From: Inquilinus limosus_F
GTDB taxonomy: Bacteria; Pseudomonadota; Alphaproteobacteria; DSM-16000; Inquilinaceae
Direction: 5' to 3'
DNA length: 64,000 nt
Assembly (NCBI RefSeq): GCF_051487185.1
Contig: NZ_JAHVDK010000026.1
Location: 62,001 to 126,000, forward strand
In this document: positions 1-9,262 of the stretch, piece after piece
How positions within the stretch are numbered: the stretch's first letter is position 1
Layout of the letters: every line of letters starts with the position of its first letter
Made by a program: the position numbers and the translations under genes
Notes under the pieces: generated by a model
The model's database searches: none
What the model saw: only the letters and a program-made list of their open reading frames with translations
Told to the model about the DNA's origin: nothing

Positions 1-1266
1 GCGGAGGATGCGGCCTATTCGATCCGCCGGGCGGTGAAGCTGAACCTGTCGCCCGGCTTCATCATCGGCCAGTTCGGTCTGACCGCCGACAATGTCGATC
101 AGATGGTCACGGCGCCGGACGCGCGGACCCTGCTGTTCCGGACCGATAAGGCCTATGCGCCCAGCTTCGTGCTGAACTGCCTCAGCGCTACGGTCGCCTC
201 TGTGGTCGATTCCAAGCTGGTCGAGGAGCATGCGAAAAACGGCGATTTCGGCCATGACTGGCTGAACACGCATTCCGCCGGCTCCGGCCCCTACAAGCTC
301 GTCGCCTGGAAGCCGAACGAAAGCCTGGTGATCGAGCAGTTCGACGATTACTGGCAGGGCAAGCCGGGCTTCCGGCGGATCTTCTTCCGCCACGTGCTCG
401 ACCCGACCTCGCAATTCCTGCTGCTGCAGAAGGGCGACGTCGACATCGCCCGCGGCCTGACCGGCGAGCAGATCGAGTCCCTGAAGTCGAACCCGGACAT
501 CGCCCTGCAGGAGGTGCCGCGCGGCACGATCTGGTACCTGGCGATGAACACCCAGACCGAGCCCCTGAAGAAGGTCGAGGTGCGGCAGGCGCTGAAATAC
601 CTGATCGACTACCGGGGCATGGCCGACAGCTTCATGAAGGGCCGGGCCGTGCTGCACGAGAACTTCCTGCCCAAGGGCTTCCTCGGCGCGGTCGACGACG
701 AGCCGTTCAAGCTCGATGTTGACAAGGCCAAGCAGCTTCTGGCCCAGGGCGGCTATCCCGACGGCTTCAAGATCACCATCGATGTATCGGACGGGTCGCC
801 CTATCTCGAAATGGCGCAGTCGATCCAGGCGACCTTCGCCAAGGCCGGGGTGGAGGTCCAGATCATCGCTTCCGACGACAAGCAGACCACCAGCAAGGTC
901 CGGGCGCGCAAGCACCAGCTGGCGATCGGCCGCTGGGGCCCGGACTATCAGGACCCGCACACCAACGCCCAGAACTTCGCCATGAACGTGGACAACGGCG
1001 ACAACCCGCCGATGAAGACCACCGCCTGGCGCAACGCGTGGGACATTCCGGAGCTGACCCGCGAGACCGAGGCCGCGGTGCTGGAAACCGACACCGCCAG
1101 GCGGCAGGCGATGTACGAGGCTCTGCAGCGCAAGGTGCGTGACGCCGGCCCCTATGCCTTCATGTTCCAGCAGGTCGAGGCGGTGGCTGCTCGCAAGAGC
1201 GTCCAGGGCCTGGTCTGGGGGCCAGGCACGGAGAACGACTTCTTCTGGCAGGGGAAGAAGGAGTAG
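1..1266 (+). CDS. ABC transporter solute-binding protein, family 5 (5'-truncated)
   Basis: Periplasmic binding subunit of an oligopeptide/nickel-type importer. The frame is open from the first base of the window, so the start and export signal lie upstream; 421 residues are visible against a family norm of 500-540. The visible N-terminus (EDAAYSIRRAVKLN) matches the conserved 'DV-x-YS-x-R' stretch found about 100 residues into these proteins. Further on, GSGPYKLVAWKPNESL and the hinge residues around KPNE and FDDYW are typical of SBP_bac_5. Its permeases and ATPase would be expected outside the window. It ends 18 bp from the convergent end of the amide operon, so it is probably a separate unit. 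The substrate cannot be read from the sequence. Confidence 0.9.
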   Translation, partial: AEDAAYSIRRAVKLNLSPGFIIGQFGLTADNVDQMVTAPDARTLLFRTDKAYAPSFVLNCLSATVASVVDSKLVEEHAKNGDFGHDWLNTHSAGSGPYKLVAWKPNESLVIEQFDDYWQGKPGFRRIFFRHVLDPTSQFLLLQKGDVDIARGLTGEQIESLKSNPDIALQEVPRGTIWYLAMNTQTEPLKKVEVRQALKYLIDYRGMADSFMKGRAVLHENFLPKGFLGAVDDEPFKLDVDKAKQLLAQGGYPDGFKITIDVSDGSPYLEMAQSIQATFAKAGVEVQIIASDDKQTTSKVRARKHQLAIGRWGPDYQDPHTNAQNFAMNVDNGDNPPMKTTAWRNAWDIPELTRETEAAVLETDTARRQAMYEALQRKVRDAGPYAFMFQQVEAVAARKSVQGLVWGPGTENDFFWQGKKE

Positions 1267-1284
1267 GCCAGAGGCGGGAGGCCG

Positions 1285-3063
1285 TTACGCCGCCTCCCGC
1301 GCCACCAGGTGCCCGCTGCCGACATCGGCGAGGTCGACCAGCACCGGTTGGTAGCCGACCGGCCGCACCGGGCTCGGCACCTCGCCGGACAGGCGCTGGA
1401 AATGGTCGCGCCGGCGACGCGGATCGGCGATCGGCACCGCCTGCAGCAGCTTCTTCGTATAAGGGTGGCGCGGATCCTCGAAGATCTGGCGGCGGGTGCC
1501 GGTCTCGACGATCTGGCCGAGATACATCACCGCCACCCGGTGGCTGATCTGCTCCACCACCGCCATGTCGTGCGAGATGAAGAGATAGGCGAGGCCGAGA
1601 TCGGCCTGCAGCTCATGCAACAGGTCCAGCACCTGGGCCTGGACCGAGACGTCGAGGGCCGAGACGGATTCGTCGGCGATGATCGCCTTGGGCGACAGGC
1701 TCAGTGCCCGGGCGATGCAGATGCGCTGGCGCTGGCCGCCGGAGAATTCGTGCGGATGGCGGTGGCGCAGCTCCGGCGCCAGACCGACACGGCGGAACAG
1801 CCACTCGACCCGATCGGTCAGCTCGCTGCCCTTGGCGAGGCCGTGGATCACCAGCGGCTCGGCCACCAGCTCGCCCGCGGTCATGCGTGGGTCGAGCGAG
1901 GCGTAGGGATCCTGGAACACCATCTGGATGTTCCGGCGCAGCGGCTTCAGCGCCGTGGGCCCGAGGCCTGCGGCCTCGACCCCGGCGATGCGGATCGAGC
2001 CGCGCCAGGGCACCAGGCCCATCAGCGCCTTGCCGGTGGTTGACTTGCCGCAGCCGCTCTCTCCCACCAGCGCCAGTGTCTCACCCGGATTCAGGACGAA
2101 GGACAGGCTCTCGACCGCATGCACACGCCTGATGGTTCGCTGCAGCAGTCCGCCGGCGATGTCGAAGCGGACGGTCAGATCCTTGACCTCGACCACCGGC
2201 GCGTTCGCCGCGGGCAGGGCAGGGGCAGCGACGCGCAGCGGTGCGTCGCGGCCGGCCATCTGGCCCAGCTTCGGCACCGCCGCCAGCAGCCGCTTGGTGT
2301 AGTCGTGCTGCGGCGCCTCGAACAGCGGCACCACCGGGCCGCTCTCGACCACCCGGCCCTGATTCATCACCACCACCCGGTCGGCCATCTCCGCCACCAC
2401 GCCCATGTCGTGGGTGATCAGGATCAGGGCGGTGCCGAAGCGGCGCTGCAGGTCGCGCATCAGCTCCAGGATCTGGGCCTGGATGGTGACGTCCAGCGCC
2501 GTCGTCGGCTCGTCCGCGATCAGCAGCTTGGGCCGGCAGGCCAGCGCCATGGCGATCATCACCCGCTGCCGCATCCCGCCCGACAGCTCGTGCGGATACT
2601 GCCGCAGCCGCCGCTCGGGCTCGGAGATGCGCACCGCCTGCAGCGCCTCCAGCGCCGCCCGCCGGGCCTCGGCCGCATCGGCCTTGCGGTGAGCGCGGAT
2701 CGCCTCGCCGATCTGCCGGCCGACCGACATCACCGGGTTCAGGCTGGTCATCGGCTCCTGGAAGATCATCGCGATCTCGCCGCCGCGCACCCGCCGCATC
2801 TGTCGCTCCGACAGCTTCAGCAGGTCGCGTCCTTCCAGCAGTACCTGGCCGCCGGCGACCCGGGCCATGGGCTGCGGCAGCAGTCCCATGATCGACAGTG
2901 CCGTCATCGACTTGCCGCTGCCCGATTCCCCAGCGATGCACAGAGTCTCGCCGGGGAACAGGTCGAAGCTCAGATCCTCGACCACCAGCTTCGGCCCCGC
3001 CGGCGTCGCAACCTGCGTGCTGAGGTTGCGGACGCCCAGCAGTGGCGTCGTCCCATCGCTCAT
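1285..3063 (-). CDS. Fused dual ATPase subunit (DppD-DppF type) of amide/peptide ABC importer
   Basis: Energises the importer encoded just upstream. The 592 residues hold two complete nucleotide-binding domains in one chain. Domain 1 has Walker A GESGSGKS at 45-52, LSGGMRQ at 160-166, IADEPTTALD near 182-191 and a switch His at 218. Domain 2 has GESGCGKS at 334-341, FSGGQRQ at 440-446 and ADESVSALD near 463-471. Each domain carries the oligopeptide-type C-terminal extension (HDYTKRLLAAVP, HPYTKKLLQAVP). I chose ATG 3063 because it overlaps the amidase stop as ATGA and the homologous sequence begins there; a longer open frame upstream lies inside the amidase gene. It is the last gene of the operon. 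Fusion of the usual two ATPases is known in this family. Confidence 0.93.
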   Translation of the reverse strand: MSDGTTPLLGVRNLSTQVATPAGPKLVVEDLSFDLFPGETLCIAGESGSGKSMTALSIMGLLPQPMARVAGGQVLLEGRDLLKLSERQMRRVRGGEIAMIFQEPMTSLNPVMSVGRQIGEAIRAHRKADAAEARRAALEALQAVRISEPERRLRQYPHELSGGMRQRVMIAMALACRPKLLIADEPTTALDVTIQAQILELMRDLQRRFGTALILITHDMGVVAEMADRVVVMNQGRVVESGPVVPLFEAPQHDYTKRLLAAVPKLGQMAGRDAPLRVAAPALPAANAPVVEVKDLTVRFDIAGGLLQRTIRRVHAVESLSFVLNPGETLALVGESGCGKSTTGKALMGLVPWRGSIRIAGVEAAGLGPTALKPLRRNIQMVFQDPYASLDPRMTAGELVAEPLVIHGLAKGSELTDRVEWLFRRVGLAPELRHRHPHEFSGGQRQRICIARALSLSPKAIIADESVSALDVSVQAQVLDLLHELQADLGLAYLFISHDMAVVEQISHRVAVMYLGQIVETGTRRQIFEDPRHPYTKKLLQAVPIADPRRRRDHFQRLSGEVPSPVRPVGYQPVLVDLADVGSGHLVAREAA

Positions 3064-4013
3064 TCGAAGACGATGCGCGGGAAGTAGAACGACACCACCC
3101 AGTTCGGCTGGTCGACGATCTCGCTGATCCGCAGATCGCCGCAGACGGAGCACAGCATGTAGGCGTCGATCGGGGCCATGTTGCGGGTGCGGCACAAGAG
3201 CTCGATCATCTCGGAGACGGCGATGCGCGCCCCCTCCATCAGGTCGGGGCCGACGCCGGTCGTCACCTCATAGCCCTTGCCGTCGACATGCCGGGCCACC
3301 GGCCCGGGCGTGGTGAAGCGCGGCATCTTCAGATTGGCGCCCTTCACCAGATCGAGCCTGAGCGTCACCCTCATCGGGCTTTCGATCGCGGTGCCGCAGA
3401 CCTCGCCGTCGCCCTGGGCGGCATGGGTGTCTCCGATCGAGAACAGCGCCCCCGCCACCTCGACCGGCAGGTAGAGCGTCGCCCCGGCCGAGAGATCGCG
3501 GATGTCGAGATTGCCGCCGACCCGCCGCGGCGGCACCACCGAATGCAGCCCGGGCTCCGCCAGCGCCAGCCCGATGGTCCCGGCGAAGGGCTTCAGCGGC
3601 ACCTTCGCCAGGGTAGAGAACAGGGCGGGGGCCAGGGTGTCGGCCTCGTAGCGCCAGAGATGCAGCGCCGGGTCCTTGAACTGGTCTGCCAGCAGGCCGA
3701 AGCCCGGGATGTTGGCGGTCCAGCCGAAGCCGGAGGGCGTGTAGTGGTCGAGCGTGATCTTCAGCGCGTCGCCTGGCTGCGCCCCGTCGATGAAGATCGG
3801 TCCGGTCACCGGGTTGACCTTGCCGAAATCGAGCGCCGCGACATCGGCGACCGTGCTGGAGGCGCTGAGCTGGCCGCCCGAGGCGTCCAGGCAGTCGAAT
3901 TCCAGCGTCGTGCCCGGCGCGACCGTGGCGACCGGCGGAATCGACCGGTCCCAGCCGAAATGGTGGTGCGCGCCGTGGACGGTGTGAGTGTGGCTACTGG
4001 ACATCTTTGACAT
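3060..4013 (-). CDS. Acetamidase/formamidase family amide hydrolase
   Basis: Predicted to hydrolyse short aliphatic amides (formamide, acetamide or similar) to ammonia and a carboxylate in the cytoplasm. The 317-residue protein shows the family pattern: an N-terminal His-rich stretch HGAHHHFGWD, the PIFIDGAQPGD segment, and THAAQGDGEVCGTAIE near the middle. It lies between the solute-binding protein and the ATPase of the same operon, so a substrate imported by that transporter is probably its substrate. The start is ambiguous: ATG 4013 or ATG 4004, both inside the end of the upstream gene, with no clear ribosome site for either. The exact amide is unknown; formamide, acetamide and urea-like compounds are all possible. 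Confidence 0.9.
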   Translation of the reverse strand: MSKMSSSHTHTVHGAHHHFGWDRSIPPVATVAPGTTLEFDCLDASGGQLSASSTVADVAALDFGKVNPVTGPIFIDGAQPGDALKITLDHYTPSGFGWTANIPGFGLLADQFKDPALHLWRYEADTLAPALFSTLAKVPLKPFAGTIGLALAEPGLHSVVPPRRVGGNLDIRDLSAGATLYLPVEVAGALFSIGDTHAAQGDGEVCGTAIESPMRVTLRLDLVKGANLKMPRFTTPGPVARHVDGKGYEVTTGVGPDLMEGARIAVSEMIELLCRTRNMAPIDAYMLCSVCGDLRISEIVDQPNWVVSFYFPRIVFE

Positions 4014-5616
4014 ACACGTTGTCGTAGTTGACCGGGATGTGCACCGGGTCGACGAACAGGGCGTCGTCGCCGCCCATCCGCTCGGAGCGGATGGTGTAGC
4101 GCTGCTCGTTGAACACCGGGGCCCAGGGCGCGTCCTTCATGATGTCGAGGAAGATGTCCCGCCACTTGGCCTCGCGCTCCGCCGCCTTGGCCGGGTCGGC
4201 GATCGAATCCGCCTCGGCGGCGCGCTTGTTGAGGTCCTCGTTGCAGTACCAGGACCAGTTCCAGCCGCCGGGCACCGCGCCGCCGCAGCCCAGGATCGGG
4301 CCGTAGAAGTTGGACGGGTCCGGGAAGTCGGCGATCCAGGCCATGCCGCCCGACCAGATCATGGTCGACTGCTTCTCGTCGCCGCCGGCGGCGATGACAT
4401 TGGCCTGCGCCAGTGCCTTGATCTCGGCCTTGATGCCGATCTGGGCCAGGTCCTGCTGGATCGCCTGGGCGATGCGCGGCTGCGGATCGGTGTTGGCGAC
4501 GTAGAGCTCGGTGGTGAAGCCGTTGGCCAGTCCGGCCTCGGCCATCAGCTTTTTGGCGCCTTCGATATCGTACGGGTAGCCCTTGTAATCGGCGGCATAG
4601 CCCGGCATCGAGGGCGGCAGCGGCTGGTTCGCCGGCTTGGCCCGGCCGTTGATGATGCGGATGATCCGGTCCTTGTTGATCGCCATGTTGACGGCCTGGC
4701 GCACCCGCACGTCGTCGAAGGGCTTGGCCTTGACGTTCATGGTGACGTAGCCGGTGTGCAGCTGGTTGCCCTGGATGATCAGGCCCTTGTAATTCGGGTC
4801 CTGCGTCACCTCGAGGAACTTGGCCGGCGGGATGCCGTCGCCGGCGATGTCGACTTCGCCGCGCTGCAGCCGCAGCAGCGCCACCACCGGCTCCTGCCCG
4901 ACCTCGAACACGATCCGGTCGAGATGCGGCAGCCCCTTCTGGAAATAGTCCGGGTTGCGTTCGAACACGACGCGCTGGCCCAGCGTCCATTCGGCCATCT
5001 TGAACGCGCCGGTGCCGACCGGGTGCTTGCCGAAATCAGCGCCCCACTTCTCGACCTCCTCCTTCGGCACCACATGCGCGAAGTTCAGCGCCATCTTGTG
5101 CAGGAAGGGCGCGTCCGGCCGGGTCAGGTGGAAGACGACGGTGGTGTCGTTCGGCGTCTCGATGCCGCTCAGCTCCTTGGCCTTGCCGGTGGAGACCTCC
5201 TCGAAGCCCTGAATCGAATCGAAGAAGCCGGCGCCGGGGCTCTGCGTCTCCGGCTGAACCACGCGGTCCAGCGAGTATTTGACGTCGGCAGCCTTCAGCT
5301 CGCGGCCGTTGTGGAACTTGACGCCCGGACGCAGCTTGAAGGTGTAGGTCAGCCCGTCGGCCGAGACCTCGAAGCTCTCGGCCAGGTCCGGCACCAGCTC
5401 GGTGGTGCCGGGCTTGTAGTCCATCAGCCCGTCAAACAGGCTCTTGATCATCGACCAGTTCTGCCAGTCGTAGCCGATGGCAGGGTCGAGGGTGGTGACG
5501 TCGTCCTTGTAGGTGATGGTGATCGATCCGCCCTGCTTGATCTCCTGGGCCGTGGCGGGCGTCGCCAGGGCCAGGGCGAGGGTCGCGGCGCCCGCGAGCA
5601 ATACGGTCTTCAGCAT
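3994..5616 (-). CDS. ABC transporter solute-binding protein, family 5
   Basis: Periplasmic receptor for the amide/peptide importer. The 540 residues begin with a Sec signal peptide (MLKTVLLAGAATLALALATPATAQ, cut expected after the ATA of ATAQ). This is followed by GGSITITYKDDVTTLDPA, LAESFEVSADGLTYTFKLR and KAADVKYSLDRV, all standard landmarks of SBP_bac_5. A strong ribosome site (AGGAGG, positions 5621-5626) sits 4 nt before the ATG. The permease gene upstream ends 34 bp away, so this gene is in the same transcript but has its own good translation signal, as is usual for binding proteins needed in excess. The ligand is not predictable from sequence; context points to an amide or an amidated peptide. 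Confidence 0.93.
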   Translation of the reverse strand: MLKTVLLAGAATLALALATPATAQEIKQGGSITITYKDDVTTLDPAIGYDWQNWSMIKSLFDGLMDYKPGTTELVPDLAESFEVSADGLTYTFKLRPGVKFHNGRELKAADVKYSLDRVVQPETQSPGAGFFDSIQGFEEVSTGKAKELSGIETPNDTTVVFHLTRPDAPFLHKMALNFAHVVPKEEVEKWGADFGKHPVGTGAFKMAEWTLGQRVVFERNPDYFQKGLPHLDRIVFEVGQEPVVALLRLQRGEVDIAGDGIPPAKFLEVTQDPNYKGLIIQGNQLHTGYVTMNVKAKPFDDVRVRQAVNMAINKDRIIRIINGRAKPANQPLPPSMPGYAADYKGYPYDIEGAKKLMAEAGLANGFTTELYVANTDPQPRIAQAIQQDLAQIGIKAEIKALAQANVIAAGGDEKQSTMIWSGGMAWIADFPDPSNFYGPILGCGGAVPGGWNWSWYCNEDLNKRAAEADSIADPAKAAEREAKWRDIFLDIMKDAPWAPVFNEQRYTIRSERMGGDDALFVDPVHIPVNYDNVYVKDVQ

Positions 5617-5650
5617 GAAACCTCCTCTGGTTCGGGCGGCGGTTGGTCCG

Positions 5651-6571
5651 TCACCGCAGTTTGATCCTCGGGTCGATGAAGGGGGCGATCAGGTCGGCCA
5701 GGAGATTGCCCAGCACGATGGCGACGGCAGAGACGAGGGTCACCCCCATGATGATCGGGATGTCGATGCGCTGGATCGCCTGCCAGGTCAGCTGGCCGAT
5801 GCCGGGCCAGCCGAACACGGATTCGACGACGACGATCCCGCTCATGAACAGGCCGATGTCGATGCCGATCATGGCGATGATCGGCAGGAACGCATTGGGC
5901 AACGCATGCGCGAGTACGACCCGCCAGGCGGCGAGCCCCTTGGCCCGGGCGGTGCGCATGTAATCCTGGCGCAGCACGTCCAGCATCGCGGATCGCATCA
6001 TGCGCGAATACCACCCGGCCCCCAGAAGGCCGAGCGTCAGCGAGGGCAACACCAGATGCGCGAAGCTGCCATAGCCGCCAAGCGGGAACCAGGCGAGCTG
6101 CCAGGCGAAGACGTAGAGCAGCAGCATGCCGACCACGAATTGCGGCGCCGAGACGCCGATGAAGGAGGTCAGCATCAGCGCGTGGTCGGTCGTCGTTCCG
6201 CGCCGCAGCGCCGCAGCCACGCCCATGGTCAGGCCCAGCACCAGCTCGCACAGGATGGCGCCGACCATCAGCAGCAGGCTGGCCGGCAGACGGCTCAGGA
6301 TCAGCGTCGCCACCTCGGTTCTCTGCAGGTAGGAGCGGCCGAGATCGCCCTGCAGCAAGCTGCCGAGATAGCGGAGGTATTGCTCGTGGAACGGGCGGTC
6401 GAGGCCGAGCTGGGCGCGGATGCTGGCCACCACCTCGGGCGTCGCGCTGCGGCCGGCGATCTGCCGCGCCGGGTCGGCCGGCAGAAGGTACAGCAGCACG
6501 AAGGTGATCAGGCTGACCCCGAGCAGGATCAGCACGGCCTGGGCCAGGCGGCGGAACAGATAGGCGCCCAT
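5651..6571 (-). CDS. ABC transporter permease, DppB type
   Basis: First inner-membrane permease of the importer, 306 residues. The N-terminal helix MGAYLFRRLAQAVLILLGVS and the following RSATPEVVASIRAQLGLDRP are characteristic of DppB/OppB. The cytoplasmic coupling loop is visible as DVLRQDYMRTARAKGLAAWRV, the EAA-type motif that contacts the ATPase. About six membrane segments are apparent. The ATG at 6571 overlaps the stop of the preceding permease as ATGA, which indicates translational coupling and fixes the start; the longer open frame upstream is a shadow of the other permease. Confidence 0.93.
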   Translation of the reverse strand: MGAYLFRRLAQAVLILLGVSLITFVLLYLLPADPARQIAGRSATPEVVASIRAQLGLDRPFHEQYLRYLGSLLQGDLGRSYLQRTEVATLILSRLPASLLLMVGAILCELVLGLTMGVAAALRRGTTTDHALMLTSFIGVSAPQFVVGMLLLYVFAWQLAWFPLGGYGSFAHLVLPSLTLGLLGAGWYSRMMRSAMLDVLRQDYMRTARAKGLAAWRVVLAHALPNAFLPIIAMIGIDIGLFMSGIVVVESVFGWPGIGQLTWQAIQRIDIPIIMGVTLVSAVAIVLGNLLADLIAPFIDPRIKLR

Positions 6572-7419
6572 CAGTGCCGGCCCTTCTGCGTCGGGTCGAG
6601 GATGTCGCGCAGCGCATCGCCGACCAGGTTGAAGGCCAGCGCCAGCAGGATGATGGCGGCGCCGGGGATGAACACCAGCCAGGGCGCGCTGGAGAAGTAG
6701 GTCTGGTTCTCGAAGATGATGTTGCCCCAGCTCGGCGTCGGCGGCTGCACGCCGATGCCGAGGAAGGAGAGGGTGGCCTCCAGCAGCACCGTGGTGGCGA
6801 TGCCGAGCGTGCCCCAGACGATGGTGGTGGACAGGAGATGCGGCAGGATGTGGCGCAGCAGGATGCGGGCGCGGGAGGCGCCGAGGCCCCATTCCGCCTC
6901 GATGAAGTCGCGCTCCGCGATCGACCGGGTCTCGGTGTAGATGATCCGCGCGATCTGGACCCAGTTCACCATGGCGATGACCAGGGCCACGATCCACAGC
7001 GACGGCCGGAAGATCGCGGCCAGCACGATCGCCAGCAGGAGCGCCGGGAAGGCCATCATCAGGTCGGTGAAGCGCATCATCGCGGCGCCCAGCCAGCCGC
7101 CGACGAAGCCGGCGACGACTCCGAAGAAGGTGCCGATCAGCACCGCCGCGCCATTGGCGACCACGCCGATGATCAGCGAGGTCTGGGCGCCGTAGACCAG
7201 GCGCGAGAACATGTCCCGGCCCAGCAGGTCGGTGCCCATCCAGAATTTGCCGTCCGGGGGCAGCGGGGCGCCCTCCAGCGTCAGCCCGTCGAACATCTGC
7301 TCGTCGGGCGGGAAGGGCACGATCCAGGGCGCGAGGAGGGCGGCGGCCACCACGACCAGGATGACCAGGAGCCCGAACAGGGCGAGCTTGCGGCGCAGCA
7401 GCTGGCTCAGGATCGCCAT
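6571..7419 (-). CDS. ABC transporter permease, DppC type
   Basis: Second permease subunit, 282 residues, partner of the DppB-type gene that follows it. It has an N-terminal helix (LALFGLLVILVVVAAALLAPW), the typical periplasmic FWMGTDLLGRDMFSRLVYGAQ motif of DppC/OppC and the coupling loop ERDFIEAEWGLGASRARILLRHILP. The C-terminal LSFLGIGVQPPTPSWG is also diagnostic. It starts 3 nt after the ANTAR regulator stop, so regulator and transporter are on one message. The order permease C, permease B, binding protein is the reverse of the usual dpp order. Confidence 0.93.
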   Translation of the reverse strand: MAILSQLLRRKLALFGLLVILVVVAAALLAPWIVPFPPDEQMFDGLTLEGAPLPPDGKFWMGTDLLGRDMFSRLVYGAQTSLIIGVVANGAAVLIGTFFGVVAGFVGGWLGAAMMRFTDLMMAFPALLLAIVLAAIFRPSLWIVALVIAMVNWVQIARIIYTETRSIAERDFIEAEWGLGASRARILLRHILPHLLSTTIVWGTLGIATTVLLEATLSFLGIGVQPPTPSWGNIIFENQTYFSSAPWLVFIPGAAIILLALAFNLVGDALRDILDPTQKGRH

Positions 7420-7422
7420 GGA

Positions 7423-8028
7423 TCAGCCCCCGCGCCGGCCGGCGGCCGGCCCTGTGATCCCGGCGACGAGGTCGAGGCAATGCTCCTCGATGCTGCGCCG
7501 CCGCTGCATCGCGGCGCTGCGGATCTCGCGGAAGGCGTCGGCCTCGCTCAGTCCCCGCTGCGCCATCAGCAGCAGGATGGCGCGGACGACCACGGGTCGG
7601 AGGCGCAGCCGGGTCTCCAGATCGGCGATCCGGGCCTCGCGGTCGCGGCGCTCGGCGAAGCCGTGCTCGGCGATGACGAGAGCGCTGAACACGCCGCCCG
7701 AGGCGACCGGCTTCAGCAGATGGGCGGTCGCACCTTGCGCCAGCACCCAGTCCAGCCTGCCCGGCGCCTCCGACCCGACCAGGGCGACCAGCGGCATCGG
7801 CGGCGAACCGGGTGGCCACGGGAACTGCCCGTCATGCGCGGCGTCGGCGTCGAACAGCACGAAATCGGCCGTGAGATCGGCCTCGGCCAGCGCCGGCCAC
7901 GCCAGCCGCGCCGTGATGCCCAGCCGTTCCAGCTGGCGCAGCACCGCGTCGGCCGCGGCATGCGGCCGGTGCAGCACCACGGCGCTGCGGCCGCGGAAGT
8001 TCGGGGTGGCGGCGCGGCGCATCGTCAC
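7423..8028 (-). CDS. amiR: ANTAR-domain RNA-binding antiterminator, AmiR-like
   Basis: Predicted cytoplasmic regulator that binds leader RNA and prevents termination when its amide-sensing partner releases it. The 201-residue protein has an N-terminal pseudo-receiver (about 12-125, without the phosphorylatable aspartate pattern), a short coiled coil (125-142) and an ANTAR domain (about 131-188). The segment AILLLMAQRGLSEADAFREI, followed by AAMQRRRSIEE, matches the AmiR pattern. GTG 8028 overlaps the upstream AmiC-like stop as GTGA; ATG 8022 is an alternative. In Pseudomonas, AmiC holds AmiR inactive until amides bind; applying that mechanism here is inference from gene order and domain match. 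Confidence 0.88.
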   Translation of the reverse strand: MTMRRAATPNFRGRSAVVLHRPHAAADAVLRQLERLGITARLAWPALAEADLTADFVLFDADAAHDGQFPWPPGSPPMPLVALVGSEAPGRLDWVLAQGATAHLLKPVASGGVFSALVIAEHGFAERRDREARIADLETRLRLRPVVVRAILLLMAQRGLSEADAFREIRSAAMQRRRSIEEHCLDLVAGITGPAAGRRGG

Positions 8029-9197
8029 TTCACCCGCTTGAGCCGCGGCCCGGGTTGTGCCCCGAGCACCTGCCGGGTCAGGGCCGCGGCGTCGAATTCG
8101 ACCAGATAGGGATCGGGCGCGACCGGCACCGCGGCGCGGTCGAGGATCTCGAAGCCGCCATCGGCGCCGATCCGGCCGAGGCAGGGCGTCAGCGCCGCAT
8201 GGTTGGTGCGCGGGTCGATGCTGAGGGGACCGAGCGGCGTGGCGAAGCGGCGGGCGTGCAGCACCGGGCGCAGCGCCTCCGGCGCATCGGTGCCGGCCTC
8301 GCGGATCGCCTCGGCCAGCATCCGCACCGCCGCATAGCCGCCGGCGAGGAAGGCGGAACAGCGCCGGCCGGCGCCGAAGCGCCGCCGCACGCGGTCGCGG
8401 AAGGCGCGGTTCTCCGGCGTGTCGACGCTATCGAAGTAGATCGCGCTGCTGAGATGGCCGGTACCGGCCGGCCCGACCAGTTCCAGCTCGCATTCGGTCA
8501 GGTTGCAGCTGACGACCGGGCAGCGCTCCGGCCCGAAGGCCGGGTCGCTGTCGGCGAGGTCCCGATAGGCGCGAAAGAAAGAGTAGCTCGACGGGCCGAT
8601 CAGATTGTTCAGGATGAAGTCCGGCCGCTTGTCCCGCACCTCCTGGACCAGCCGGCCGACATCCTCGCTGCCGATCGGCAGGTAGCGTTCGGCCAGCACC
8701 TCGCCGCCGCAGGCGCCGATCAGCTCGCGCGCCACGCGGTTGACCTCCCAACCCCAGATGTAGTTCGAACCCATCAGGTATCCGCGGGTGCCCCAGCGCG
8801 GCAGCACATGCTGGAACAGCGGCACGATGTGCTGGTTCGGGCAGGCGCCGGTGTAGATCACCGCCTCACTGCTCTCGAAGCCCTCATAGGGGCAGATGTA
8901 CCACAGCAGGGCGTCATGCTTCTCGATCGTCGGCAGCACCTCTTTGCGCGACAGCGAGGTGATGGTGCCGACGATCTGCCGGCAGCCGCCCTCGCGGATC
9001 GCCGCCTCGCACAGCGCGTGGTAGCGGTCGATCACGCCGTCCGGGTTGGCGGCGAACGGGGCGAGGGAGAAGCCGAAGCCGGGATCGGCATTGACCTCCT
9101 CCAGCGCCATCAGGGCGCCATCCAGCGCCTCGCGCCCGATCGCGCCGTAGGGCCCGGTGGTCGAATAGAGAAGACCGATCGCGTAGCTCGCCCGCAC
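8025..9197 (-). CDS. amiC: AmiC-like cytoplasmic amide sensor / negative regulator
   Basis: Peripla_BP_5-fold protein of 390 residues. It lacks a secretion signal: the conserved fold starts at once with VRASYAIGLLYSTTGPYG, as in AmiC, which is a cytoplasmic amide receptor rather than a transport protein. Family landmarks are ADPGFGFSLAPF, ICPYEGFESSEAVIYTGACP, GYLMGSNYIWGWEVNRVARE and IYFDSVDTPENRAFRDRV. It is the first gene of the operon and directly precedes the AmiR-like gene. I prefer GTG 9197 because ATG 9230, which would add 11 poorly conserved residues, is buried in a leader hairpin. A branched-chain amino-acid binding role is the alternative, but the lack of a signal peptide and the ANTAR neighbour argue against it. 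Confidence 0.87.
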   Translation of the reverse strand: MRASYAIGLLYSTTGPYGAIGREALDGALMALEEVNADPGFGFSLAPFAANPDGVIDRYHALCEAAIREGGCRQIVGTITSLSRKEVLPTIEKHDALLWYICPYEGFESSEAVIYTGACPNQHIVPLFQHVLPRWGTRGYLMGSNYIWGWEVNRVARELIGACGGEVLAERYLPIGSEDVGRLVQEVRDKRPDFILNNLIGPSSYSFFRAYRDLADSDPAFGPERCPVVSCNLTECELELVGPAGTGHLSSAIYFDSVDTPENRAFRDRVRRRFGAGRRCSAFLAGGYAAVRMLAEAIREAGTDAPEALRPVLHARRFATPLGPLSIDPRTNHAALTPCLGRIGADGGFEILDRAAVPVAPDPYLVEFDAAALTRQVLGAQPGPRLKRVK

Positions 9198-9221
9198 GTG
9201 CCGCCTGTCCCCGAATGCATA

Positions 9222-9262
9222 AAGCCCCATCGCCCGCCGTCGCCGGCTTGCGGATGGGGCTT
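9222..9262 (-). promoter_or_regulatory. Leader hairpin upstream of amiC-like gene (possible attenuator)
   Basis: Positions 9222-9231 and 9253-9262 form a perfect 10-bp stem; a smaller GCCG/CGGC stem (9236-9239 with 9244-9247) sits in its loop. On the transcript the 3' arm is followed by only three uridines, so it is at best a weak terminator. It lies between the predicted promoter and GTG 9197 and covers the alternative ATG 9230. Since the operon encodes an ANTAR antiterminator, this is a candidate target, but the paired A/G hexaloops typical of ANTAR sites were not found. Confidence 0.5.

Noticed and set aside
6574..8109. Long open frames antisense to the amide operon and similar long frames opposite many other genes
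   Set aside because: High G+C makes long open antisense frames common. These are low-complexity (Arg, Gln, Ala, His-rich), lack ribosome sites and oppose genes with clear family motifs.
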